The position numbers and the translations under genes are program-made. Shown one piece after another: positions 1 through 11,091 of a stretch of DNA of 64,000 bases (the stretch's first letter is position 1; each line of letters starts with the position of its first letter). Source of the stretch: Synchiropus splendidus (taxonomy: Eukaryota > Chordata > Actinopteri > Syngnathiformes > Callionymidae); contig NC_071349.1 of the NCBI RefSeq assembly GCF_027744825.2, positions 186,001-250,000 of the forward strand, written 5' to 3'. The notes beneath the pieces were generated by a model. It did not search any database and was not told the origin of the DNA. It was given only the letters and a program-made list of their open reading frames with translations.

Positions 1-32
1 CTAGTAGTTGCACATCAAATCTAAACTGTCTG

Positions 33-60
33 AAGTGTTTTTCCAAAGTTATTAACACTT
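33..60. repeat. 7-bp inverted repeat inside the monomer (first instance)
   Basis: AAGTGTT at 33-39 is the exact reverse complement of AACACTT at 54-60, leaving a 14-base spacer. It recurs in most monomers because the common 53 T/C/G variants fall just inside the right arm. It is broken in identifiable subtypes: A34T monomers (for example 31,020), T39A monomers (for example 33,464) and G35A monomers (15,416 and 21,432). Dyads like this can form cruciforms and are common in satellites; a function here is not shown. Confidence 0.85.
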
Positions 61-136
61 TTATGTTTGGCGTTCCGAAACCCACCTTATCTCAGGCTGA
101 AAGGCGTTTTTGTGCATTGTGCCATAACTTTTCAGG

Positions 137-144
137 GAAGCTTC
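137..144. repeat. HindIII-containing 8-bp palindrome GAAGCTTC (first instance)
   Basis: A perfect 8-bp palindrome with the HindIII site AAGCTT sits at monomer positions 137-144 in most units. It would give a 188-bp ladder on HindIII digestion. Subtypes lose the site or the palindrome: T142A (GCATCAG, for example M2, M14, M36, M64), C144G (GCTTGAG, for example 31,208 and 32,148) and C141-142 region changes such as GCTCCAG at M21 and M43. Site-loss units would appear as 376-bp dimers. Confidence 0.9.
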
Positions 145-175
145 AGAACATGAAATTTTAACCTCCCACTATAGC

Positions 176-190
176 AGAAAGGGTCTTTCT
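176..190. repeat. 6-bp hairpin-forming dyad across the monomer junction (first instance)
   Basis: AGAAAG at 176-181 pairs with CTTTCT at 185-190, separated by the three bases GGT. The right arm uses the first two bases of the following unit, so the dyad exists only in tandem context. It is intact in nearly all units. Exceptions seen include GGATCTTTC (around 53,197 and 56,393, a change just inside the arm) and CTTTGTAG (around 53,015 and 56,211). Confidence 0.8.
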
Positions 191-2256
191 AGTAGTTGCA
201 CATCAAATCTAAACTGTCTGAAGTGTTTTTCCAAAGTTATCAACACTTTTATGTTTGGCGTTCCGAAACCCACCTTATCTCAGGCTGAAAAGCGTTTTTA
301 CGCATTGTGCCATAACTTTTCAGGGAAGCATCAGAAAATGAAATTTTAACCTCCCACTATAGCAGAAAGGGTCTTTCTAGTAGGTGCACATCAAATCTAA
401 GCTGTCTGAAGTGTTTTCCGAAAGTTATCAACACTTTTATGTTTGGCGTTCCGAAGCCCACCTTATCTCAGGCTGAAAAGCGTTTTTGTGCATTATGCCA
501 TAACTTTTCAGGGAAGCTTCAGAACATGAAATTTTAACCTCCCACTATAGCAGAAAGGGTCTTTCTAGTAGTTGCACATCAAATCTAAGCTGTCTGAAGT
601 GTTTTTCAAAAGTTATCAACACTTTTATGTTTGGCGTTCCGAAACCCACCTTATCTCAGGCTGAAAAGCGTTTTTGTGCATTGTGCCATAACTTTTCAGG
701 GAAGCTTCAGAACATGAAATTTTAACCTCCCACTATAGCAGAAAGGGTCTTTCTAGTAGTTGCACATCAAATCTAAACTGTCTGAAGTGTTTTTCCAAAG
801 TTATTAACACTTTTATGTTTGGCGTTCCGAAACCCACCTTATCTCAGGCTGAAAAGCGTTTTTGTGCATTGTGCCATAACTTTTCAGGGAAGCTTCAGAA
901 CATGGAATTTTAACCTCCCACTATAGCAGAAAGGGTCTTTCTAGTAGTTGCACATCAAATCTAAACTGTCTGAAGTGTTTTTCCAAAGTTATCAACACTT
1001 TTATGTTTGGCGTTCCGAAACCCACCTTATCTCAGGCTGAAAAGCGTTTTTACGTATTGTGCCATAACTTTTCAGGGAAGCTTCAGAACATGAAATTTTA
1101 ACCTCCCACTATAGCAGAAAGGGTCTTTCTAGTAGGTGCACATCAAATCTAAGCTGTCTGAAGTGTTTTTCCAAAGTTATCAACACTTTTATGTTTGGCG
1201 TTCCGAAACCCACCTTATCTCAGGCTGAAAAGCGTTTTTGTGCATTGTGCCATAACTTTTCAGGGAAGCTTCAGAACATGAAATTTTAACCTCCCACTAT
1301 AGCAGAAAGGGTCTTTCTAGTAGTTGCACATCAAATCTAAACTGTCTGAAGTGTTTTTCCAAAGTTATTAACACTTTTATGTTTGGCGTTCCGAAACCCA
1401 CCTTATCTCAGGCTGAAAAGCGTTTTTACGCATTGTGCCATAACTTTTCAGGGAAGCTTCAGAACATGAAATTTTAACCTCCCACTATAGCAGAAAGGGT
1501 CTTTCTAGTAGTTGCACATCAAATCTAAACTGTCTGAAGTGTTTTTCCAAAGTTATTAACACTTTTATGTTTGGCGTTCCGAAACCCACCTTATCTCAGG
1601 CTGAAAAGCGTTTTTGTGCATTGTCCCATAACTTTTCAGGGAAGCTTCAGAACATGAAATTTTAACCTCCCACTATAGCAGAAAGGGTCTTTCTAGTAGT
1701 TGCACATCAAATCTAAACTGTCTGAAGTGTTTTTCCAAAGTTATTAACACTTTTATGTTTGGCGTTCCGAAACCCACCTTATCTCAGGCTGAAAAGCGTT
1801 TTTGTGCATTGTGCCATAACTTTTCAGGGAAGCTTCAGAACATGAAATTTTAACCTCCCACTATAGCAGAAAGGGTCTTTCTAGTAGTTGCACATCAAAT
1901 CTAAACTGTCTGAAGTGTTTTTCCAAAGTTATTAACACTTTTATGTTTGGCGTTCCGAAACCCACCTTATCTCAGGCTGAAAAGCGTTTTTGTGCATTGT
2001 GCCATAACTTTTCAGGGAAGCTTCAGAACATGAAATTTTAACCTCCCACTATAGCAGAAAGGGTCTTTCTTGTAGTTGCACATCAAATCTAAACTGTCTG
2101 AAGTGTTTTTCCAAAGTTATTAACACTTTTATGTTTGGCGTTCCGAAACCCACCTTATCTCAGGCTGAAAAGCGTTTTTGTGCATTGTGCCATAACTTTT
2201 CAGGGAAGCTTCAGAACATGAAATTTTAACCTCCCACTATAGCAGAAAGGGTCTTT

Positions 2257-5200
2257 CTAGTAGTTGCACATCAAATCTAAACTGTCTGAAGTGTTTTTCC
2301 AAAGTTATTAACACTTTTATGTTTGGCGTTCCGAAACCCACCTTATCTCAGGCTGAAAGGCGTTTTTGTGCATTGTGCCATAACTTTTCAGGGAAGCTTC
2401 AGAACATGAAATTTTAACCTCCCACTATAGCAGAAAGGGTCTTTCTAGTAGTTGCACATCAAATCTAAACTGTCTGAAGTGTTTTTCCAAAGTTATCAAC
2501 ACTTTTATGTTTGGCGTTCCGAAACCCACCTTATCTCAGGCTGAAAAGCGTTTTTACGCATTGTGCCATAACTTTTCAGGGAAGCATCAGAAAATGAAAT
2601 TTTAACCTCCCACTATAGCAGAAAGGGTCTTTCTAGTAGGTGCACATCAAATCTAAGCTGTCTGAAGTGTTTTCCGAAAGTTATCAACACTTTTATGTTT
2701 GGCGTTCCGAAGCCCACCTTATCTCAGGCTGAAAAGCGTTTTTGTGCATTATGCCATAACTTTTCAGGGAAGCTTCAGAACATGAAATTTTAACCTCCCA
2801 CTATAGCAGAAAGGGTCTTTCTAGTAGTTGCACATCAAATCTAAGCTGTCTGAAGTGTTTTTCAAAAGTTATCAACACTTTTATGTTTGGCGTTCCGAAA
2901 CCCACCTTATCTCAGGCTGAAAAGCGTTTTTGTGCATTGTGCCATAACTTTTCAGGGAAGCTTCAGAACATGAAATTTTAACCTCCCACTATAGCAGAAA
3001 GGGTCTTTCTAGTAGTTGCACATCAAATCTAAACTGTCTGAAGTGTTTTTCCAAAGTTATTAACACTTTTATGTTTGGCGTTCCGAAACCCACCTTATCT
3101 CAGGCTGAAAAGCGTTTTTGTGCATTGTGCCATAACTTTTCAGGGAAGCTTCAGAACATGGAATTTTAACCTCCCACTATAGCAGAAAGGGTCTTTCTAG
3201 TAGTTGCACATCAAATCTAAACTGTCTGAAGTGTTTTTCCAAAGTTATCAACACTTTTATGTTTGGCGTTCCGAAACCCACCTTATCTCAGGCTGAAAAG
3301 CGTTTTTACGTATTGTGCCATAACTTTTCAGGGAAGCTTCAGAACATGAAATTTTAACCTCCCACTATAGCAGAAAGGGTCTTTCTAGTAGGTGCACATC
3401 AAATCTAAGCTGTCTGAAGTGTTTTTCCAAAGTTATCAACACTTTTATGTTTGGCGTTCCGAAACCCACCTTATCTCAGGCTGAAAAGCGTTTTTGTGCA
3501 TTGTGCCATAACTTTTCAGGGAAGCTTCAGAACATGAAATTTTAACCTCCCACTATAGCAGAAAGGGTCTTTCTAGTAGTTGCACATCAAATCTAAACTG
3601 TCTGAAGTGTTTTTCCAAAGTTATTAACACTTTTATGTTTGGCGTTCCGAAACCCACCTTATCTCAGGCTGAAAAGCGTTTTTACGCATTGTGCCATAAC
3701 TTTTCAGGGAAGCTTCAGAACATGAAATTTTAACCTCCCACTATAGCAGAAAGGGTCTTTCTAGTAGGTGCACATCAAATCTAAGCTGTCTGAAGTGTTT
3801 TTCGAAAGTTATCAACACTTTTATGTTTGGCGTTCCGAAACCCACCTTATCTCAGGCTGAAAAGCGTTTTTGTGCATTGTGCCATAACTTTTCAGGGAAG
3901 CTCCAGAACATGAAATTTTAACCTCCCACTATAGCAGAAAGGGTCTTTCTAGTAGTTGCACATCAAATCTAAGCTGTCTGAAGTGTTTTTCAAAAGTTAT
4001 CAACACTTTTATGTTTGGCGTTCCGAAACCCACCTTATCTCAGGCTGAAAAGCGTTTTTGTGCATTGTGCCAAAACTTTTCATGGAAGCTTCAGAACATG
4101 AAATTTTAACCTCCCACTATAGCAGAAAGGGTCTTTCTAGTAGTTGCACATCAAATCTAAACTGTCTGAAGTGTTTTTCCAAAGTTATCAACACTTTTAT
4201 GTTTGGCGTTCCGAAACCCACCTTATCTCAGGCTGAAAAGCGTTTTTGTGCATTGTGCCATAACTTTTCAGGGAAGCTTCAGAACATGAAATTTTAACCT
4301 CCCACTATAGCAGAAAGGGTCTTTCTAGTAGTTGCACATCAAATCTAAACTGTCTGAAGTGTTTTTCCAAAGTTATTAACACTTTTATGTTTGGCGTTCC
4401 GAAACCCACCTTATCTCAGGCTGAAAAGCGTTTTTACGCATTGTGCCATAACTTTTCAGGGAAGCTTCAGAACATGAAATTTTAACCTCCCACTATAGCA
4501 GAAAGGGTCTTTCTAGTAGTTGCACATCAAATCTAAACTGTCTGAAGTGTTTTTCCAAAGTTATCAACACTTTTATGTTTGGCGTTCCGAAACCCACCTT
4601 ATCTCAGGCTGAAAAGCGTTTTTGTGCATTGTGCCATAACTTTTCAGGGAAGCTTCAGAACATGAAATTTTAACCTCCCACTATAGCAGAAAGGGTCTTT
4701 CTAGTAGTTGCACATCAAATCTAAACTGTCTGAAGTGTTTTTCCAAAGTTATTAACACTTTTATGTTTGGCGTTCCGAAACCCACCTTATCTCAGGCTGA
4801 AAAGCGTTTTTGTGCATTGTGCCATAACTTTTCAGGGAAGCTTCAGAACATGAAATTTTAACCTCCCACTATAGCAGAAAGGGTCTTTCTAGTAGTTGCA
4901 CATCAAATCTAAACTGTCTGAAGTGTTTTTCCAAAGTTATCAACACTTTTATGTTTGGCGTTCCGAAACCCACCTTATCTCAGGCTGAAAAGCGTTTTTA
5001 CGCATTGTGCCATAACTTTTCAGGGAAGCTTCAGAACATGAAATTTTAACCTCCCACTATAGCAGAAAGGGTCTTTCTAGTAGTTGCACATCAAATCTAA
5101 ACTGTCTGAAGTGTTTTTCCAAAGTTATTAACACTTTTATGTTTGGCGTTCCGAAACCCACCTTATCTCAGGCTGAAAAGCGTTTTTGTGCATTGTGCCA

Positions 5201-6580
5201 TAACTTTTCAGGGAAGCTTCAGAACATGAAATTTTAACCTCCCACTATAGCAGAAAGGGTCTTTCTAGTAGTTGCACATCAAATCTAAACTGTCTGAAGT
5301 GTTTTTCCAAAGTTATCAACACTTTTATGTTTGGCGTTCCGAAACCCACCTTATCTCAGGCTGAAAAGCGTTTTTACGCATTGTGCCATAACTTTTCAGG
5401 GAAGCTTCAGAACATGAAATTTTAACCTCCCACTATAGCAGAAAGGGTCTTTCTAGTAGGTGCACATCAAATCTAAGCTGTCTGAAGTGTTTTTCCAAAG
5501 TTATCAACACTTTTATGTTTGGCGTTCCGAAACCCACCTTATCTCAGGCTGAAAAGCGTTTTTGTGCATTGTGCCATAACTTTTCAGGGAAGCTTCAGAA
5601 CATGAAATTTTAACCTCCCACTATAGCAGAAAGGGTCTTTCTAGTAGGTGCACATCAAATCTAAGCTGTCTGAAGTGTTTTTCCAAAGTTATCAACACTT
5701 TTATGTTTGGCGTTCCGAAACCCACCTTATCTCAGGCTGAAAAGCGTTTTTGTGCATTGTGCCATAACTTTTCAGGGAAGCTTCAGAACATGAAATTTTA
5801 ACCTCCCACTATAGCAGAAAGGGTCTTTCTAGTAGTTGCACATCAAATCTAAACTGTCTGAAGTGTTTTTCCAAAGTTATTAACACTTTTATGTTTGGCG
5901 TTCCGAAACCCACCTTATCTCAGGCTGAAAAGCGTTTTTACGCATTGTGCCATAACTTTTCAGGGAAGCTTCAGAACATGAAATTTTAACCTCCCACTAT
6001 AGCAGAAAGGGTCTTTCTAGTAGGTGCACATCAAATCTAAGCTGTCTGAAGTGTTTTTCGAAAGTTATCAACACTTTTATGTTTGGCGTTCCGAAACCCA
6101 CCTTATCTCAGGCTGAAAAGCGTTTTTGTGCATTGTGCCATAACTTTTCAGGGAAGCTTCAGAACATGAAATTTTAACCTCCCACTATAGCAGAAAGGGT
6201 CTTTCTAGTAGTTGCACATCAAATCTAAGCTGTCTGAAGTGTTTTTCCAAAGTTATCAACACTTTTATGTTTGGCGTTCCGAAACCCACCTTATCTCAGG
6301 CTGAAAAGCGTTTTTGTGCATTGTGCCATAACTTTTCAGGGAAGCTTCAGAACATGAAATTTTAACCTCCCACTATAGCAGAAAGGGTCTTTCTAGTAGT
6401 TGCACATCAAATCTAAACTGTCTGAAGTGTTTTTCCAAAGTTATCAACACTTTTATGTTTGGCGTTCCGAAACCCACCTTATCTCAGGCTGAAAAGCGTT
6501 TTTGTGCATTGTGCCATAACTTTTCAGGGAAGCTTCAGAACATGAAATTTTAACCTCCCACTATAGCAGAAAGGGTCTTT
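2257..6580. repeat. M13-M35: second copy of the 12-mer start followed by a longer block
   Basis: Type order is A-B-C-F-A-B-C-D-E-F-G-D-G-A-B-A-B-C-C-D-E-F'-G. M13-M20 repeat M1-M8. M21 carries GCTCCAG. M22 carries GCCAAAAC and TCATGG; the latter creates an ATG at 4082 that opens a chance reading frame. F' (M34, 6205-6392) has T8 and G25 of type F but C44 as in A, B, C, D and G, so it looks recombinant. M14-M30 are copied 22 units downstream. Confidence 0.85.
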
Positions 6581-9500
6581 CTAGTAGTTGCACATCAAAT
6601 CTAAACTGTCTGAAGTGTTTTTCCAAAGTTATCAACACTTTTATGTTTGGCGTTCCGAAACCCACCTTATCTCAGGCTGAAAAGCGTTTTTACGCATTGT
6701 GCCATAACTTTTCAGGGAAGCATCAGAAAATGAAATTTTAACCTCCCACTATAGCAGAAAGGGTCTTTCTAGTAGGTGCACATCAAATCTAAGCTGTCTG
6801 AAGTGTTTTCCGAAAGTTATCAACACTTTTATGTTTGGCGTTCCGAAGCCCACCTTATCTCAGGCTGAAAAGCGTTTTTGTGCATTATGCCATAACTTTT
6901 CAGGGAAGCTTCAGAACATGAAATTTTAACCTCCCACTATAGCAGAAAGGGTCTTTCTAGTAGTTGCACATCAAATCTAAGCTGTCTGAAGTGTTTTTCA
7001 AAAGTTATCAACACTTTTATGTTTGGCGTTCCGAAACCCACCTTATCTCAGGCTGAAAAGCGTTTTTGTGCATTGTGCCATAACTTTTCAGGGAAGCTTC
7101 AGAACATGAAATTTTAACCTCCCACTATAGCAGAAAGGGTCTTTCTAGTAGTTGCACATCAAATCTAAACTGTCTGAAGTGTTTTTCCAAAGTTATTAAC
7201 ACTTTTATGTTTGGCGTTCCGAAACCCACCTTATCTCAGGCTGAAAAGCGTTTTTGTGCATTGTGCCATAACTTTTCAGGGAAGCTTCAGAACATGGAAT
7301 TTTAACCTCCCACTATAGCAGAAAGGGTCTTTCTAGTAGTTGCACATCAAATCTAAACTGTCTGAAGTGTTTTTCCAAAGTTATCAACACTTTTATGTTT
7401 GGCGTTCCGAAACCCACCTTATCTCAGGCTGAAAAGCGTTTTTACGTATTGTGCCATAACTTTTCAGGGAAGCTTCAGAACATGAAATTTTAACCTCCCA
7501 CTATAGCAGAAAGGGTCTTTCTAGTAGGTGCACATCAAATCTAAGCTGTCTGAAGTGTTTTTCCAAAGTTATCAACACTTTTATGTTTGGCGTTCCGAAA
7601 CCCACCTTATCTCAGGCTGAAAAGCGTTTTTGTGCATTGTGCCATAACTTTTCAGGGAAGCTTCAGAACATGAAATTTTAACCTCCCACTATAGCAGAAA
7701 GGGTCTTTCTAGTAGTTGCACATCAAATCTAAACTGTCTGAAGTGTTTTTCCAAAGTTATTAACACTTTTATGTTTGGCGTTCCGAAACCCACCTTATCT
7801 CAGGCTGAAAAGCGTTTTTACGCATTGTGCCATAACTTTTCAGGGAAGCTTCAGAACATGAAATTTTAACCTCCCACTATAGCAGAAAGGGTCTTTCTAG
7901 TAGGTGCACATCAAATCTAAGCTGTCTGAAGTGTTTTTCGAAAGTTATCAACACTTTTATGTTTGGCGTTCCGAAACCCACCTTATCTCAGGCTGAAAAG
8001 CGTTTTTGTGCATTGTGCCATAACTTTTCAGGGAAGCTCCAGAACATGAAATTTTAACCTCCCACTATAGCAGAAAGGGTCTTTCTAGTAGTTGCACATC
8101 AAATCTAAGATGTCTGAAGTGTTTTTCAAAAGTTATCAACACTTTTATGTTTGGCGTTCCGAAACCCACCTTATCTCAGGCTGAAAAGCGTTTTTGTGCA
8201 TTGTGCCAAAACTTTTCATGGAAGCTTCAGAACATGAAATTTTAACCTCCCACTATAGCAGAAAGGGTCTTTCTAGTAGTTGCACATCAAATCTAAACTG
8301 TCTGAAGTGTTTTTCCAAAGTTATCAACACTTTTATGTTTGGCGTTCCGAAACCCACCTTATCTCAGGCTGAAAAGCGTTTTTGTGCATTGTGCCATAAC
8401 TTTTCAGGGAAGCTTCAGAACATGAAATTTTAACCTCCCACTATAGCAGAAAGGGTCTTTCTAGTAGTTGCACATCAAATCTAAACTGTCTGAAGTGTTT
8501 TTCCAAAGTTATTAACACTTTTATGTTTGGCGTTCCGAAACCCACCTTATCTCAGGCTGAAAAGCGTTTTTACGCATTGTGCCATAACTTTTCAGGGAAG
8601 CTTCAGAACATGAAATTTTAACCTCCCACTATAGCAGAAAGGGTCTTTCTAGTAGTTGCACATCAAATCTAAACTGTCTGAAGTGTTTTCCAAAGTTATC
8701 AACACTTTTATGTTTGGCGTTCCGAAACCCACCTTATCTCAGGCTGAAAAGCGTTTTTGTGCATTGTGCCATAACTTTTCAGGGAAGCTTCAGAACATGA
8801 AATTTTAACCTCCCACTATAGCAGAAAGGGTCTTTCTAGTAGTTGCACATCAAATCTAAACTGTCTGAAGTGTTTTTCCAAAGTTATTAACACTTTTATG
8901 TTTGGCGTTCCGAAACCCACCTTATCTCAGGCTGAAAAGCGTTTTTGTGCATTGTGCCATAACTTTTCAGGGAAGCTTCAGAACATGAAATTTTAACCTC
9001 CCACTATAGCAGAAAGGGTCTTTCTAGTAGTTGCACATCAAATCTAAACTGTCTGAAGTGTTTTTCCAAAGTTATCAACACTTTTATGTTTGGCGTTCCG
9101 AAACCCACCTTATCTCAGGCTGAAAAGCGTTTTTACGCATTGTGCCATAACTTTTCAGGGAAGCTTCAGAACATGAAATTTTAACCTCCCACTATAGCAG
9201 AAAGGGTCTTTCTAGTAGTTGCACATCAAATCTAAACTGTCTGAAGTGTTTTTCCAAAGTTATTAACACTTTTATGTTTGGCGTTCCGAAACCCACCTTA
9301 TCTCAGGCTGAAAAGCGTTTTTGTGCATTGTGCCATAACTTTTCAGGGACGCTTCAGAACATGAAATTTTAACCTCCCACTATAGCAGAAAGGGTCTTTC
9401 TAGTAGTTGCACATCAAATCTAAACTGTCTGAAGTGTTTTTCCAAAGTTATCAACACTTTTATGTTTGGCGTTCCGAAACCCACCTTATCTCAGGCTGAA

Positions 9501-9775
9501 AAGCGTTTTTACGCATTGTGACATAACTTTTCAGGGAAGCTTCAGAACATGAAATTTTAACCTCCCACTATAGCAGAAAGGGTCTTTCTAGTAGGTGCAC
9601 ATCAAATCTAAGCTGTCTGAAGTGTTTTTCCAAAGTTATCAACACTTTTATGTTTGGCGTTCCGAAACCCACCTTATCTCAGGCTGAAAAGCGTTTTTGT
9701 GCATTGTGCCATAACTTTTCAGGGAAGCTTCAGAACATGAAATTTTAACCTCCCACTATAGCAGAAAGGGTCTTT
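6581..9775. repeat. M36-M52: duplicate of M14-M30 at a 22-monomer offset
   Basis: The type order and private markers of 2445-5640 recur here: GCATCAGAAAATG (M36), TTTTCCGAAAG (M37), CATGGAATT (M39), TACGTATTG (M40), GCTCCAG (M43) and GCCAAAAC with TCATGG (M44). Changes acquired since duplication are visible: C-to-A at AAGATGTCTG in M44, loss of one T in M47, GGGACGC in M50 and GTGACATAAC in M51. Confidence 0.88.
8649..8835. repeat. 187-bp monomer M47, the only net length variant in the window
   Basis: The T run after GAAGTG is one base shorter (GTGTTTTCCAAAG instead of GTGTTTTTCCAAAG). All later monomers are shifted by exactly one base. Its duplicate M25 at 4513 has the full run, so the deletion came after the 22-monomer duplication. 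It could also be a homopolymer sequencing error. Confidence 0.9.
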
Positions 9776-11091
9776 CTAGTAGTTGCACATCAAATCTAAA
9801 CTGTCTGAAGTGTTTTTCCAAAGTTATTAACACTTTTATGTTTGGCGTTCCGAAACCCACCTTATCTCAGGCTGAAAAGCGTTTTTACGCATTGTGCCAT
9901 AACTTTTCAGGGAAGCTTCAGAACATGAAATTTTAACCTCCCACTATAGCAGAAAGGGTCTTTCTAGTAGGTGCACATCAAATCTAAGCTGTCTGAAGTG
10001 TTTTTCGAAAGTTATCAACACTTTTATGTTTGGCGTTCCGAAACCCACCTTATCTCAGGCTGAAAAGCGTTTTTGTGCATTGTGCCATAACTTTTCAGGG
10101 AAGCTTCAGAACATGAAATTTTAACCTCCCACTATAGCAGAAAGGGTCTTTCTAGTAGTTGCACATCAAATCTAAGCTGTCTGAAGTGTTTTTCCAAAGT
10201 TATCAACACTTTTATGTTTGGCGTTCCGAAACCCACCTTATCTCAGGCTGAAAAGCGTTTTTGTGCATTGTGCCATAACTTTTCAGGGAAGCTTCAGAAC
10301 ATGAAATTTTAACCTCCCACTATAGCAGAAAGGGTCTTTCTAGTAGTTGCACATCAAATCTAAACTGTCTGAAGTGTTTTTCCAAAGTTATCAACACTTT
10401 TATGTTTGGCGTTCCGAAACCCACCTTATCTCAGGCTGAAAAGCGTTTTTGTGCATTGTGCCATAACTTTTCAGGGAAGCTTCAGAACATGAAATTTTAA
10501 CCTCCCACTATAGCAGAAAGGGTCTTTCTAGTAGTTGCACATCAAATCTAAACTGTCTGAAGTGTTTTTCCAAAGTTATTAACACTTTTATGTTTGGCGT
10601 TCCGAAACCCACCTTATCTGAGGCTGAAAAGCGTTTTTGTGCATTGTGCCATAACTTTTCAGGGAAGCTTCAGAACATGAAATTTTAACCTCCCACTATA
10701 GCAGAAAGGGTCTTTCTAGTAGTTGCACATCAAATCTAAACTGTCTGAAGTGTTTTTCCAAAGTTATCAACACTTTTATGTTTGGCGTTCCGAAACCCAC
10801 CTTATCTCAGGCTGAAAAGCGTTTTTACGCATTGTGCCATAACTTTTCAGGGAAGCTTCAGAACATGAAATTTTAACCTCCCACTATAGCAGAAAGGGTC
10901 TTTCTAGTAGGTGCACATCAAATCTAAGCTGTCTGAAGTGTTTTTCCAAAGTTATCAACACTTTTATGTTTGGCGTTCCGAAACCCACCTTATCTCAGGC
11001 TGAAAAGCGTTTTTGTGCATTGTGCCATAACTTTTCAGGGAAGCTTCAGAACATGAAATTTTAACCTCCCACTATAGCAGAAAGGGTCTTT
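9776..11091. repeat. M53-M59: 7-monomer unit D-E-F'-G-A-B-C
   Basis: M53-M56 match M32-M35, so the preceding duplication continues here but with one C unit missing: M30-M31 are C-C while only M52 is C. M57 (10,528-10,715) carries a CTGAGG change that is shared with M130 at 24,252, a possible exchange or conversion marker. M55 is the same F' recombinant as M34. Confidence 0.8.

Larger units (their letters stand above)
1..188. repeat. Reference monomer M1 (type A) and its internal anatomy
   Basis: This unit serves as the coordinate reference. Diagnostic positions are 8 (T/G), 25 (A/G), 42-44 (TCC, TCG, TCA or CCG), 53 (T/C, rarely G) and 112-113 (GT or AC, almost always changing together). Secondary markers are 34, 39, 135, 142, 144, 149 and 173. 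The HindIII-type palindrome GAAGCTTC lies at 137-144. A 7-bp dyad lies at 33-39/54-60, and a 6-bp dyad spans the unit junction. M1 itself carries a private A-to-G change (AAAGGCG) also found in M13, M72 and M110, which links those blocks by descent. Because 188 is not a multiple of three, any reading frame shifts at each unit and meets stops quickly. Confidence 0.95.
1..2256. repeat. 12-monomer block, copy 1 (M1-M12)
   Basis: Type order is A-B-C-F-A-B-C-D-A-A-A-A. M1 has AAAGGCG, M2 has GCATCAGAAAATG, M3 is a marked C with TTTTCCGAAAG, CCGAAGCCC and GCATTATGCC, M5 has CATGGAATT and M6 has TACGTATTG. M1-M8 reappear in the same order as M13-M20, exactly 2256 bases later. M9 has a private GTCCC change and M12 has CTTGTAG. 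The run of four A units at the end is an unusual local homopolymer of one type. Confidence 0.85.

Noticed and set aside
4058..4297. 79-codon open frame, repeated at 8194-8433
   Set aside because: It arises because M22 and M44 carry changes (GCCAAAAC, TCATGG) that add a start codon and extend the frame through one satellite junction. The two copies are duplicates of each other. No codon bias, ribosome context or domain is visible.
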